From: Actinomycetospora endophytica
GTDB taxonomy: Bacteria; Actinomycetota; Actinomycetes; Mycobacteriales; Pseudonocardiaceae
Assembly: GCF_021026375.1 (NCBI RefSeq)
Contig: NZ_JAJNDB010000009.1
Coordinates: 186,001-250,000 of the forward strand
DNA length: 64,000 nt
Direction: 5' to 3'
Below, in pieces: positions 1 to 7,871 of this stretch. The position numbers and the translations under genes were made by a program. Under the pieces are notes generated by a model, which worked only from the letters and a program-made list of their open reading frames with translations, had not been told where the DNA came from and did no database searches. Each line of letters starts with the position of its first letter. The stretch's first letter is position 1.

Positions 1-1041
1 GTGCTCTTCCTCAACGACGCGTACGCGCCCGAGCGCCACGCCGCCGACGAGCTCGATGCCCGCGGCGTGGAGGTGGTGACGGGCGCGGTGTCGTCGCTCG
101 AGGTCGTCGATGACGCGCTGCGCGGGGTCCGGCTCGCCGACGGCACCGTCGTGACCCTCGACGCGCTGCTCGTGCCGACCGTCGTCCGGGCCCGGGCCGA
201 GGTGGCCACGATGCTGGGGCTCTCCACCACCGAGCAGCGGATGGGCGGGACGCTGTTCGGCGAGATCCTCGAGGTCGACGCGCGCGGCGAGACCGCCGTG
301 TCCGGTGTCTGGGCCGTCGGCAACGCGACGGACGTGTCCGCCACCGTGATCGCCTCGGCGGCCGCCGGGACGAAGACCGGCGCGATGGTGAACGCGGACC
401 TGGTCGCGGAGGACGGCCGCCTGGCCCTGATGGCGCACCGCGACGGGAGCCCGGCGTTCTGGGAGCGCTTCTACGCCGACCGCGACCAGGTGTGGAGCGG
501 GCGACCCAACCCGGTCCTCGCCGCGACCGCCGAGGACCTCGCCCCCGGGACGGCGCTCGACCTCGGTGCCGGTGAGGGCGGCGACGCGCTCTGGCTGGCC
601 GGGCGGGGCTGGAAGGTGACCGCGGTCGACGTCGCGCAGACAGCGTGCGACCGGATCGTCGAGCGCGCCGGCGATCTCCCCGTGCGCACCGAGCGCCACG
701 ACCTCACCGAGTCCTTCCCCGAGGACTCGTACGACCTGGTCTCGGCGCAGTACCTGCACTCCCCGAACGCCGACTTCCCGCGCACCGCGATCCTGCGCCG
801 GGCGGCCGAGGCGGTCGCTCCGGGCGGAACCCTGCTCGTCGTCGGGCACGGCCGGCTGGCGCCGTGGTCGTGGGACCCGTCGCTGCGGATGGCGACCGCG
901 CCCGAGGTGCTGGCGTCGCTGGCGCTCGACGACGCGGCCTGGGAGGTCGTGCGCTGCGAGTCTCCGGAGCGCACCGCGACCGGGCCGGACGGGCAGGAGG
1001 CGACGATCACCGACGAGGTGCTGCGGCTGCGCCGCATGTGA
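1..1041 (+). CDS. Thioredoxin-reductase-like oxidoreductase fused to SAM methyltransferase (5' partial)
   Basis: The reading frame is open from the first base, so the gene starts upstream and only its C-terminal 346 codons are here. Visible residues 1-135 look like the end of a thioredoxin-reductase-type NAD(P)/FAD oxidoreductase: the segment GVWAVGNATDVSATVIASAA at about 102-121 sits where this fold has its FAD-contacting 'GxxAxGD' stretch, though here with GNAT instead of GD. Residues 150-346 are a class I methyltransferase with the SAM-binding motif LDLGAGEGG at about 187-195 and a later PGGTLLVVGHG strand. The combination is known in actinobacteria as a bifunctional oxidoreductase/methyltransferase; the substrate is unknown. 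The stop codon lies inside a long hairpin. The same direction continues into hisB, but that hairpin probably separates them. Confidence 0.8.
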   Translation: MLFLNDAYAPERHAADELDARGVEVVTGAVSSLEVVDDALRGVRLADGTVVTLDALLVPTVVRARAEVATMLGLSTTEQRMGGTLFGEILEVDARGETAVSGVWAVGNATDVSATVIASAAAGTKTGAMVNADLVAEDGRLALMAHRDGSPAFWERFYADRDQVWSGRPNPVLAATAEDLAPGTALDLGAGEGGDALWLAGRGWKVTAVDVAQTACDRIVERAGDLPVRTERHDLTESFPEDSYDLVSAQYLHSPNADFPRTAILRRAAEAVAPGGTLLVVGHGRLAPWSWDPSLRMATAPEVLASLALDDAAWEVVRCESPERTATGPDGQEATITDEVLRLRRM

Positions 1042-1080
1042 GTGGAAGTGGACGTCCGGGCGTCCACATCCACGCACATG
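1035..1080. terminator. Long gene-end hairpin A, candidate terminator
   Basis: Two 20-nt arms (1035-1054 and 1061-1080) pair at 18 of 20 positions around the loop TCCGGG. The left arm contains the stop codon of the preceding gene. There is no U-tract. It resembles three other hairpins in the window (23294, 26283, 28412), which have 17-21-bp arms and 6-nt loops. Confidence 0.6.
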
Positions 1081-1096
1081 CCCGTAGGGCACACTG

Positions 1097-1711
1097 GTGA
1101 TCGTGAGCAGGACCGGACGTGTGGAGCGCGTGACCAAGGAGTCGAGCGTCCTCGTCGAGATCGACCTCGACGGGACCGGGCGCACCGAGGTCGCCACCGG
1201 GGTGCCGTTCTTCGACCACATGCTCGACGCGCTGGGCAAGCACGGCAGCCTCGACCTCGTCGTACGGGCTACCGGGGACACCGAGATCGACGCCCACCAC
1301 ACCGTCGAGGACGTCGCGATCGTGTTCGGTCAGGCCCTCAAGCAGGCGCTCGGCGACAAGTCCGGCATCCGCCGGTTCGGTGACGCCTGGATCCCGATGG
1401 ACGAGGCGCTGGCCCAGGCCGTCGTGGACGTCTCCGGCCGGCCGTACTGCGTGCACACCGGGGAGCCGGACTCGATGGCCGGCTTCGTCGTCGGCGGGAA
1501 CTACCCGACGGTGCTGAACCGGCACGTCTTCGAGTCGATCGCCTTCCACGCCGGGATCGCGCTGCACGTCCGGGTCACCGGCGGCCGGGACCCGCACCAC
1601 ATCACCGAGGCCGAGTACAAGGCGATCGCCCGGGCGCTGCGCGCGGCCACCGAGCCCGACGCACGACTGGCCGGCGGCACCGCGTCGACCAAGGGTGTCC
1701 TGGAGTCGTGA
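1097..1711 (+). CDS. hisB: Imidazoleglycerol-phosphate dehydratase
   Basis: Dehydrates imidazole glycerol phosphate to imidazole acetol phosphate in histidine synthesis (cytoplasmic, Mn-dependent). The 204-residue product is the stand-alone actinobacterial form without the phosphatase domain of enteric HisB. Signatures are [16 protein letters not shown], the metal-binding [13 protein letters not shown], and FHAGIALHV followed by [12 protein letters not shown] near the C-terminus. The start could be GTG at 1097 or GTG at 1103; a CACACT element at 1090-1095 lies seven bases before 1103, which would suit a leaderless start there. It heads the visible part of the his cluster; the usual neighbours hisD and hisC are not in the window before it. 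Confidence 0.96.
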   Translation: MIVSRTGRVERVTKESSVLVEIDLDGTGRTEVATGVPFFDHMLDALGKHGSLDLVVRATGDTEIDAHHTVEDVAIVFGQALKQALGDKSGIRRFGDAWIPMDEALAQAVVDVSGRPYCVHTGEPDSMAGFVVGGNYPTVLNRHVFESIAFHAGIALHVRVTGGRDPHHITEAEYKAIARALRAATEPDARLAGGTASTKGVLES

Positions 1712-1739
1712 GCACCCGCCACGGCACCGGGGACGGCCG

Positions 1740-1907
1740 GTGAGCGGCAACGAGATCCTCGCCCTCGGGCTCCTGCTGGTGGGCGGGTTCCTCGTCGGGG
1801 GCGTGGTCTCCTTCGGCCGCCAGCGCAAGTGGATCGCCGCCGTCGTGCTCGCGGTCCTCGCCGCGCTCGCGGTCGCCGCGGGTGTCCTGCGGCTGATCCC
1901 CACCTGA
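1740..1907 (+). CDS. Small two-helix membrane protein in the his cluster
   Basis: A 55-residue protein starting at GTG 1740, behind a purine-rich GGGGACGG stretch and 28 bases after hisB. It has two hydrophobic segments, roughly residues 5-22 ([19 protein letters not shown]) and 30-52 ([19 protein letters not shown]), joined by a short basic turn (RQRK). A longer reading from GTG 1695 would overlap hisB and adds unlikely basic sequence. Function unknown; the position between hisB and hisH suggests co-transcription with histidine genes but gives no role. Confidence 0.65.
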   Translation: MSGNEILALGLLLVGGFLVGGVVSFGRQRKWIAAVVLAVLAALAVAAGVLRLIPT

Positions 1908-1987
1908 GGGGTCGTCCGGCGGTCCGCGAATCGTGTCCGGTAGGGCACCATCGTCGAGATCGGACGGCGGGAGGCGGTGGGACGACG

Positions 1988-2650
1988 GTGGAGACGGAGC
2001 CGGACGGGGCGGGCACGTACGCCGCACGGGCGCGCGCCCTCACCTCGGCCGACGAGGCCCGGGAGCTCTACGACGCCTGGGCCCCCACCTACGACACCGA
2101 CCTCGCCGGCCCGGACGGCGACGACTACCCGCTGCCCGGCATCGTCGCCGACGTCGTCGCCCGCCTCCAGGACCGCTCGGCCGACGTCCTGGACGTCGCC
2201 TGCGGCACCGGGCTGGTCGGCGCGGCCCTGGCGAGGCAGGGCTTCCGCTCGGTGGACGGTCTCGACGTCTCGCGCCGCATGCTGGCCCGGGCACGGGCGC
2301 GGCAGGTCTACCACGACCTCGGCCCGGCCGACCTCGGCCAGCGCGTGCCGGGCGCCGCGGACAAGTTCGGCGTCGTGACCTGCGTGAACGCGTTCGGGAC
2401 GGGTCACCTGCCCCGCTCCGCGCTCGTCGAGTTCGCCCGCGTGGTGCACCGCGGCGGTCACGTCGTCCTCACCGTGGGCGACGACCGGCGCGACGAGATC
2501 GAGCGCCACGTGCAGCAGTTGGCGGCGCGACGGGTGGCGCGGGTGGTGGAGACCTCCGAGGTCCTGCTGCATCCCTCGACCGGGGAGCAGCACGTCGTGG
2601 CGGTCCTCGAGGTCGTGGCGTCGTCGGCGGGGGTGCGCCCGGTCCGGTGA
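1988..2650 (+). CDS. Class I SAM-dependent methyltransferase
   Basis: 220 residues from GTG 1988, with GGGAGG about 11 bases upstream. After a short N-terminal region ([14 protein letters not shown], typical of small-molecule methyltransferases) comes the SAM-binding motif [16 protein letters not shown] at about residues 65-80, the acidic loop end VDGLDVS, and a late [10 protein letters not shown] strand. The substrate cannot be told. It lies between the small membrane protein and hisH and is probably carried along in the his operon. The acceptor strand [11 protein letters not shown] differs from the more usual 'aDvv' form. Confidence 0.8.
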   Translation: METEPDGAGTYAARARALTSADEARELYDAWAPTYDTDLAGPDGDDYPLPGIVADVVARLQDRSADVLDVACGTGLVGAALARQGFRSVDGLDVSRRMLARARARQVYHDLGPADLGQRVPGAADKFGVVTCVNAFGTGHLPRSALVEFARVVHRGGHVVLTVGDDRRDEIERHVQQLAARRVARVVETSEVLLHPSTGEQHVVAVLEVVASSAGVRPVR

Positions 2651-2673
2651 GGCCGTCGGAGGGTCTCGGTAGC

Positions 2674-3321
2674 GTGAGCGGTATGCCGGGAACTCCATCC
2701 GTCGTCGTGCTCGACTACGGCTCGGGCAACCTGCGCTCCGCCGAGCGCGCCCTCGAGCGCGCCGGAGCGAAGGTCGAGGTCACCGCCGACGCCCGGGCGG
2801 CCCAGGAGGCGGACGGCCTCGTCGTTCCCGGCGTCGGGGCGTTCGCGGCGTGCGCGGCGGGCCTGCGCGCGGTGGGCGGTGAACGGATCCTCGAGCAGCG
2901 GCTCGCGGGCGGACGCCCGGTGCTGGGCATCTGCGTCGGGATGCAGGTGCTGTTCGAGCGCGGCGTCGAGTTCGGCGAGGAGGCCACGGGCGCGGGCCAG
3001 TGGCCGGGCACCGTCGAGAAGCTGCAGGCCGACGTCCTCCCGCACATGGGCTGGAACACCGTGCGCGCCCCGGCCGACTCGGTGCTCTTCGCCGGCATGC
3101 CCGCCGACGAGCGCTTCTACTTCGTGCACTCCTTCGCCGCGCGGCGCTGGGAGGTGGAGCCGCAGGAGCCGTTCCTCCCGGCGAAGGTCACCTGGGCCCA
3201 CCACGGCGAGGACTTCGTCGCGGCGGTCGAGGACGGTGCGCTCGCGGCCACGCAGTTCCACCCGGAGAAGTCCGGGGAGGCCGGGCGGCGGCTCCTCGTG
3301 AACTGGCTCGAGAGCCTGTAG
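2674..3321 (+). CDS. hisH: Imidazole glycerol phosphate synthase, glutaminase subunit
   Basis: Class I glutamine amidotransferase that feeds ammonia to HisF. The catalytic cysteine sits in [11 protein letters not shown] (about residue 87) and the His/Glu pair in FHPEKSG (about residues 196 and 198); the oxyanion segment is VPGVGAF. GGAGGG at 2658-2663 is 10 bases before GTG 2674, which favours that start (215 residues); ATG 2683 would give 212. hisF is about 3.1 kb downstream because the ECF42 module lies between them. Confidence 0.95.
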   Translation: MSGMPGTPSVVVLDYGSGNLRSAERALERAGAKVEVTADARAAQEADGLVVPGVGAFAACAAGLRAVGGERILEQRLAGGRPVLGICVGMQVLFERGVEFGEEATGAGQWPGTVEKLQADVLPHMGWNTVRAPADSVLFAGMPADERFYFVHSFAARRWEVEPQEPFLPAKVTWAHHGEDFVAAVEDGALAATQFHPEKSGEAGRRLLVNWLESL

Positions 3322-3340
3322 AACTTTCTTCCGCCGCGGC

Positions 3341-3367
3341 TGTCGAAGACCCCGGACCCCGTTCGAC
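3341..3367 (+). promoter_or_regulatory. Candidate ECF42-type promoter
   Basis: TGTCGA at 3341-3346 and CGAC at 3364-3367 are separated by 17 bases. As I recall it, the published ECF42 target motif is TGTCGA at -35 with CGA(C/T)-like bases at -10. The site is 54 bases upstream of the first DGPF gene, whose operon ends with the ECF42 sigma factor, so it predicts autoregulation. Confidence 0.6.
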
Positions 3368-3420
3368 GCCCTGGTGACGGCCGGGGAGAGACCCGACCAC
3401 CGAGGGCCCGGGAGGACCCG

Positions 3421-3873
3421 ATGCGCTACATGATGATCATGCAGGCTCCGGAGACGATGAGCGTCGGCGAGGTCGACGGCCCGCCGCCGGCCGAGGTGTT
3501 CGAGGCGATGAACCGCTACAACACCGCCCTCGTCGAAGCCGGGGTGCTGCTCGCCGCCGAGGGCCTGGGCCCCTCCGCGGAAGGGTTCGAGCTGACAAAC
3601 GACGGCGAGAGCCCGACCGTGACCGACGGGCCGTTCGCCGAGGCCCGGGAGCTCGTTGCCGGATTCTGGATCCTCGACGTGGCCACCCGCGGCGAGGCCG
3701 AGCAGTGGGCGCGGCGCTGCCCGATCGGGCCGGGCGTGCGCCTCGAGGTGCGACGCATCCACGACATGAACGACCTCGAGGGCATCGCGCCGCCCGAGGT
3801 GCTCGACGCCGAGGCCGCGCTGCGGTCCCGGGTCGCCGAGCGCGCAGCCCAGTACGAGCAGTCCGGTTCCTGA
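3421..3873 (+). CDS. YCII/DGPF-domain protein 1
   Basis: 150-residue protein of the YCII-related (DGPF) family, named for the motif seen here as TDGPFAEARELVAGFWIL at about residues 66-83. It opens with the typical MRYMMIMQAPE strand and ends in an Ala/Arg-rich helix. Catalytic function of this family is not established; members are the standard partners and targets of ECF42 sigma factors. It is followed after 11 bases by a paralogue and then the sigma gene, so the three form one operon. Confidence 0.9.
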   Translation: MRYMMIMQAPETMSVGEVDGPPPAEVFEAMNRYNTALVEAGVLLAAEGLGPSAEGFELTNDGESPTVTDGPFAEARELVAGFWILDVATRGEAEQWARRCPIGPGVRLEVRRIHDMNDLEGIAPPEVLDAEAALRSRVAERAAQYEQSGS

Positions 3874-3884
3874 GGGGGATGTTG

Positions 3885-4322
3885 ATGGCGCGCTACATGC
3901 TGGTCCTGAAGTACGACGAGGCCGTCGCGATGGCCACGCCGCCGGACCCGGCGATCTTCGAGGAGATGGGCCGGTTCAACACCGCCATGGTGGACGCCGG
4001 GGTCCTGCTCGCGGGGGAGGGCCTCGCGCCGAGCTCGCAGGGCGCCGTCGTCACCTTCCCCGACTCGGGCGGCGACGGCACCACGGTCAGCGACGGCCCG
4101 TTCACGGAGGCGCGGGAGCTGATCGGCGGATTCTGGATCCTCAAGGTCGACTCGCTCGACGAGGCGGTCTCCTGGGCGCGCAAGGCACCGTTCCGCGCCG
4201 GCGAGCGGATCGAGGTCCGGCGGGTCACCGAGGCCGAGGACTTCGAGGGGATCGCGCCGGAGAGCGTCCTGGAACAGGAGAAGGAGCTGCGCGAGCGGGC
4301 CGAGCAGCAGCACGGTGGCTGA
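3885..4322 (+). CDS. YCII/DGPF-domain protein 2
   Basis: 145 residues, a paralogue of the preceding protein, with RYMLVLKYDE at the start and SDGPFTEARELIGGFWIL at about residues 68-85. GAGGGGG at 3872-3877 is seven bases from ATG 3885 and only one from ATG 3879, so 3885 is chosen. The 3' end overlaps the sigma-factor start by eight bases, indicating translational coupling. Its role is unknown beyond association with ECF42 regulation. Confidence 0.9.
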   Translation: MARYMLVLKYDEAVAMATPPDPAIFEEMGRFNTAMVDAGVLLAGEGLAPSSQGAVVTFPDSGGDGTTVSDGPFTEARELIGGFWILKVDSLDEAVSWARKAPFRAGERIEVRRVTEAEDFEGIAPESVLEQEKELRERAEQQHGG

Positions 4323-5595
4323 CGCCTACGCCGTCCTCGACGCGGTGTGGCGCGCGGAGTCCGCGCGCATCGTGGCCGGCGTCGCGCGCGTGGTGCGCGA
4401 CGTCGGCCGCGCCGAGGAGCTCGCGCACGACGCCCTCGTCGCCGCGCTCGAGCAGTGGCCCTCCCAGGGTGTCCCGGAGAACCCGGGCGCCTGGCTCGCC
4501 GCCACGGCACGGCGCCGGGCGATCGACCTGATCCGGCGGGAGCAGAACTTCTCCCGCAAGGCCGAACAGGTCGGCCATGAGGAGTCGCGACGAACCGCGC
4601 CCGACGCCGCCGAGGTGGTCGCCGACCCGGTCCGCGCGGTCGGCGACGACGTCCTCGCGCTGCTGTTCGCGACGTGCCACCCGCTGGTGGCCCGGGAGTC
4701 GCGGGTGGCCCTGACGCTGCGGCTGTTCGGCGGTCTCACCACCGACGAGATCGCGCGGGCGCTGCTCGTGGGCTCGACGACCGTCGGCCAGCGGATCTCC
4801 CGGGCGAAGAAGCGGCTCTCGGCGGCGGGCGTGGATCTCGAGATTCCGGTGGGCGAAGAGCTCGAGGGCCGGATCGGCGCGGTGCTCGAGGTCGTCTACC
4901 TGATCTACAACGAGGGCTACGCGGCGACGACGGGCGCCGACTGGGTCCGCGCCGACCTGTGCGACGAGGCGATGCGCTTGGGACGGCGGTTGGCGGCGCT
5001 GATGCCCGAGCGTCCCGAGGTCCACGGGCTCCTCGCGCTCATGGAGCTGCAGGCCTCGCGGCTGCGGGCGCGGGTGGGTCCCGACGGCGAGCCGGTGCTG
5101 CTCGCCGACCAGGACCGCGGCCGCTGGGACCACCTGCTCGTCCGGCGCGGGCTCGACGGGCTCGCGCGGGCGGAAGCCGCGACGGGCACCCGTCGTCGGG
5201 ACCCGTACACGCTGCAGGCCGGGATCGCGGCCTGTCACGCCCGGGCCGGCTCGGTGGAGGCCACCGACTGGGCGGCGATGGCGGCGCTCTACGCCGAGCT
5301 CGCCGTCGTGACGCCGTCGCCGGTCGTGGAGCTGAACCGGGCGGTCGTCGTCGGGAAGGCGGACGGCCCGGAAGCCGCGCTGGAGGTGGTGGACGCGCTG
5401 CGCGACGAGCCGGCCCTCGCCCGCTACCACCTGCTGCCGGCGGTCCGCGCGGACCTGCTCACCCAGCTCGGGCGGCGCGAGGAGGCGGCGGCCGAGCTGG
5501 AGCGGGCGGCCGAGATGGCGTCCAACGATGCCGAGCGGGCGCTGCTGCGCCGCCGGCTGGACGACCTGCGGGAGACGGCGCTGGGGCGGGGGTGA
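4315..5595 (+). CDS. ECF42-group RNA polymerase sigma factor
   Basis: 426 residues starting with GTG 4315 inside the previous gene. Sigma region 2 is at about residues 5-75 (RAEELAHDALVAALEQWP, then ARRRAIDLIRRE) and region 4 at about 125-175 (LFGGLTTDEIARALLVG with an HTH, then QRISRAKKRL). A C-terminal extension of about 250 residues follows, with YLIYNEGYAA and TPR-like helices (LNRAVVVGKADGPEAALEVV). This layout and the two DGPF neighbours are diagnostic of ECF42, in which the extension is needed for activity and no anti-sigma factor is encoded. The inducing signal is unknown. The gene end lies in a GC hairpin. Confidence 0.93.
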   Translation: MADAYAVLDAVWRAESARIVAGVARVVRDVGRAEELAHDALVAALEQWPSQGVPENPGAWLAATARRRAIDLIRREQNFSRKAEQVGHEESRRTAPDAAEVVADPVRAVGDDVLALLFATCHPLVARESRVALTLRLFGGLTTDEIARALLVGSTTVGQRISRAKKRLSAAGVDLEIPVGEELEGRIGAVLEVVYLIYNEGYAATTGADWVRADLCDEAMRLGRRLAALMPERPEVHGLLALMELQASRLRARVGPDGEPVLLADQDRGRWDHLLVRRGLDGLARAEAATGTRRRDPYTLQAGIAACHARAGSVEATDWAAMAALYAELAVVTPSPVVELNRAVVVGKADGPEAALEVVDALRDEPALARYHLLPAVRADLLTQLGRREEAAAELERAAEMASNDAERALLRRRLDDLRETALGRG

Positions 5596-5604
5596 AACCG
5601 CCCC
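5583..5604 (+). terminator. GC hairpin across the sigma-factor stop codon
   Basis: GGGGCGG (5583-5589) pairs with CCGCCCC (5598-5604) around an 8-nt loop that contains the TGA stop. No U-tract follows. A candidate end point for the ECF42 operon before hisA. Confidence 0.4.
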
Positions 5605-5640
5605 ACCCCCACGTCAGCGATGGTCCGTTGCTGACACGAG

Positions 5641-5666
5641 ACGTCAGAACGGCGCCGTCCTGACGT
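5641..5666. promoter_or_regulatory. Palindrome upstream of hisA
   Basis: Two abutting 13-nt arms (5641-5653, 5654-5666) pair at 12 of 13 positions; the outer ACGTCAG/CTGACGT is perfect. ACGTCAG also occurs as a direct copy at 5611-5617. The palindrome ends five bases before the hisA -10, so it could be an operator or the end of the ECF42 transcript. Confidence 0.35.
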
Positions 5667-5671
5667 GCCCT

Positions 5672-5677
5672 TAGGGT
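5672..5677 (+). promoter_or_regulatory. -10 element for leaderless hisA
   Basis: TAGGGT fits the actinobacterial TANNNT -10 pattern and ends eight bases before GTG 5686. No Shine-Dalgarno sequence lies between them, so the transcript probably begins at the start codon. Confidence 0.5.
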
Positions 5678-5685
5678 GGTTGCCC

Positions 5686-6417
5686 GTGAGCTTCGATCTT
5701 CTCCCCGCCGTCGATGTCGTCGACGGCCAGGCCGTCCGCCTCGTGCAGGGCGAGGCGGGCACCGAGACCGGCTACGGCGACCCGCTCGAGGCGGCCCGCG
5801 CCTGGGTCGACGACGGCGCCGAGTGGATCCACCTCGTCGACCTCGACGCGGCGTTCCGGCGGGGGTCGAACGCGGCGCTGCTGGCGTCGCTGGTCGAGAG
5901 CGTGCCGATCAAGGTCGAGCTCTCCGGCGGCATCCGCGACGACGACTCGCTGCGCCGCGCCCTCGACACCGGGTGCGCGCGGGTCAACATCGGCACCGCC
6001 GCGCTCGAGGACCCCGACTGGTGCGCCAAGGCGATCGCCGAGTTCGGCGACCGCGTGGCCGTCGGCCTCGACGTGAAGATCCGCGACGGCGAGCACCGGC
6101 TCGCGGCGCGCGGGTGGGTCTCCGACGGCGGCGATCTCTGGGAGGTCCTCGCGCGGCTCGACGAGGAGGGCTGCGCGCGCTACGTCGTCACCGACGTGGG
6201 CCGCGACGGCACGCTGACCGGCCCGAACACCGACCTGCTGTCGGCGGTGTGCGAGCGGACGGACGCGCCGGTCGTCGCGAGTGGCGGCGTCGCGACGCTG
6301 GACGACGTGCGGGCGCTTGCGGCGCTCGCCCCGGCCGGCGTCGAGGGTGCGATCATCGGCAAGGCGCTCTACGCGGGCGCGTTCACCCTGCCCGAGGCGC
6401 TGCGCGCATGTGAGTGA
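5686..6417 (+). CDS. priA: ProFAR isomerase, probably bifunctional HisA/TrpF (PriA)
   Basis: A (beta-alpha)8-barrel of 243 residues that isomerises ProFAR in histidine synthesis. Asp10 in [10 protein letters not shown] is the general base, and [14 protein letters not shown] supplies the second catalytic Asp. Phosphate-binding segments are [17 protein letters not shown] and ASGGV. In actinobacteria without trpF this protein also does the phosphoribosylanthranilate isomerase step; the trp operon here has no trpF, which supports the PriA reading, but the rest of the genome is not visible. Start GTG 5686 is set by the homology start and the -10 element eight bases upstream. Confidence 0.93.
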   Translation: MSFDLLPAVDVVDGQAVRLVQGEAGTETGYGDPLEAARAWVDDGAEWIHLVDLDAAFRRGSNAALLASLVESVPIKVELSGGIRDDDSLRRALDTGCARVNIGTAALEDPDWCAKAIAEFGDRVAVGLDVKIRDGEHRLAARGWVSDGGDLWEVLARLDEEGCARYVVTDVGRDGTLTGPNTDLLSAVCERTDAPVVASGGVATLDDVRALAALAPAGVEGAIIGKALYAGAFTLPEALRACE

Positions 6418-6450
6418 TGTCCGTCGTGGGGACGACCGAGATCGTTCACC

Positions 6451-6456
6451 TAGGCT
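6451..6456 (+). promoter_or_regulatory. -10 element for leaderless hisF
   Basis: TAGGCT ends seven bases before ATG 6464, with no ribosome-binding site between. It predicts a separate leaderless hisF transcript from inside the 46-bp gap after priA. Confidence 0.5.
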
Positions 6457-6463
6457 GGGCCCC

Positions 6464-7237
6464 ATGGGTGTGGCCGTCCGCGTGATCCCCTGCCTGGACG
6501 TCGACGCCGGGCGGGTGGTCAAGGGCGTCAACTTCGTCGATCTGCGCGATGCGGGCGACCCGGTCGAGATGGCGCGGCTCTACGACGCCGAGGGCGCGGA
6601 CGAGCTCACGTTCCTCGACGTCAGCGCCTCCTCGGGGGAGCGCGAGACCACCTACGACGTCGTCCGCCGCACCGCCGAGCAGGTCTTCATCCCGCTGACC
6701 GTCGGCGGCGGGGTCCGGACCAACGACGACATCAACAAGCTGCTGCGCGCCGGCGCCGACAAGGTCGGGATCAACACCGCGGCGATCGCCCGCCCGGAGT
6801 TCCTCTCCGAGGCCAGCCGCCGCTTCGGGTCGCAGTGCATCGTGCTCTCGGTGGACGCACGACGGGTGCCCGCCGACGGGCAGCCGACCCCGTCCGGGTT
6901 CGAGGTCACGACCCACGGCGGCCGGCGCGGCACCGGGATCGACGCACTCGAGTGGGCCCAGCAGGGCGCCGAGCTGGGCGTCGGGGAGATCCTGCTGAAC
7001 TCGATGGACGCCGACGGCACCAAGAACGGGTTCGACCTGGAGATGCTGCGCCGGGTGCGGGCGCTCGTCGACGTGCCCGTGATCGCGAGCGGCGGGGCGG
7101 GGGCCGTCGAGCACTTCGCCCCGGCCGTCGAGGCGGGCGCCGACGCGGTGCTCGCCGCGAGCGTGTTCCACTTCGGGATCATGCGGATCGGCGAGGTGAA
7201 GGACGCGCTGCGCGAGTCGGGGGTGGAGGTCCGATGA
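6464..7237 (+). CDS. hisF: Imidazole glycerol phosphate synthase, cyclase subunit
   Basis: 257-residue barrel that closes the imidazole ring using ammonia delivered by HisH, releasing AICAR. The catalytic Asp is in [15 protein letters not shown] (Asp12), and the second in [10 protein letters not shown]. Phosphate loops are [18 protein letters not shown] and [10 protein letters not shown]. It overlaps hisI by four bases (ATGA), so the two are translationally coupled. Length and all motifs are normal for the family. Confidence 0.97.
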   Translation: MGVAVRVIPCLDVDAGRVVKGVNFVDLRDAGDPVEMARLYDAEGADELTFLDVSASSGERETTYDVVRRTAEQVFIPLTVGGGVRTNDDINKLLRAGADKVGINTAAIARPEFLSEASRRFGSQCIVLSVDARRVPADGQPTPSGFEVTTHGGRRGTGIDALEWAQQGAELGVGEILLNSMDADGTKNGFDLEMLRRVRALVDVPVIASGGAGAVEHFAPAVEAGADAVLAASVFHFGIMRIGEVKDALRESGVEVR

Positions 7238-7599
7238 CGACGGTTCCCGTACTCGACCCGGAGCTCGCCGCCCGGCTCAAGCGCACGCCCGACGGGCTGG
7301 TGTGCGCGGTGGTGCAGCAGTACGACACCCGCGAGGTCCTCATGGTCGCGTGGATGTCCGACGAGGCCCTGGCCCGCACGCTCACGACCCGCGAGGCCAC
7401 CTACTGGTCGCGCTCGCGGCAGGAGCTGTGGATCAAGGGCGCCACCAGCGGCCACACCCAGGCCGTCCACGAGGTCCGGCTGGACTGCGACGGCGACACC
7501 CTCCTGGTCCTGGTCGACCAGCAGGGGGCGGCCTGCCACACCGGGGACCGCACCTGTTTCGACGCCGACGTGCTGCTCGGCGCCGACGTCGCCCGGTGA
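7234..7599 (+). CDS. hisI: Phosphoribosyl-AMP cyclohydrolase
   Basis: 121-residue stand-alone cyclohydrolase, without the HisE pyrophosphohydrolase domain. It opens the adenine ring of PR-AMP. Motifs are [24 protein letters not shown] and the metal site [16 protein letters not shown] followed by [10 protein letters not shown]. The start overlaps the end of hisF. hisE/hisG are not in the window. Confidence 0.96.
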   Translation: MTTVPVLDPELAARLKRTPDGLVCAVVQQYDTREVLMVAWMSDEALARTLTTREATYWSRSRQELWIKGATSGHTQAVHEVRLDCDGDTLLVLVDQQGAACHTGDRTCFDADVLLGADVAR

Positions 7600-7624
7600 G
7601 GGCCCGGTACCGAGGAGGAGAGGC

Positions 7625-7831
7625 ATGACGTCGTACGAGTACAAGGTCGTCGAGCTCCGCGAGGGCCTGATGGGCGGGAAGATGTCGGGCAACAAGCTCG
7701 AGAAGGTGCTCAACGAGCACGCGGATCAGGGCTGGCAGCTCAAGACCATCACCGGGGTCGAGGTGAAGGGCCGCATCGGTCCCGGCGGCGTGGAGGGCGT
7801 GCTCGTCACCTTCGAGCGACCCCGCGGCTGA
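7625..7831 (+). CDS. DUF4177-like small protein
   Basis: 68 residues with a strong GAGGAGGAGAG ribosome-binding site just upstream. The pattern YEYKVVELREG, then LEKVLNEHADQGWQLKTI and a final strand VLVTFERP, matches the small DUF4177 fold. No function is known. It lies 25 bases after hisI and may be the last gene of that transcript; the next gene faces it on the other strand. Confidence 0.75.
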   Translation: MTSYEYKVVELREGLMGGKMSGNKLEKVLNEHADQGWQLKTITGVEVKGRIGPGGVEGVLVTFERPRG

Positions 7832-7871
7832 CGCGGCTCAGCCCAGTTCGGGACCCTCGAGTTCCGGCGGG

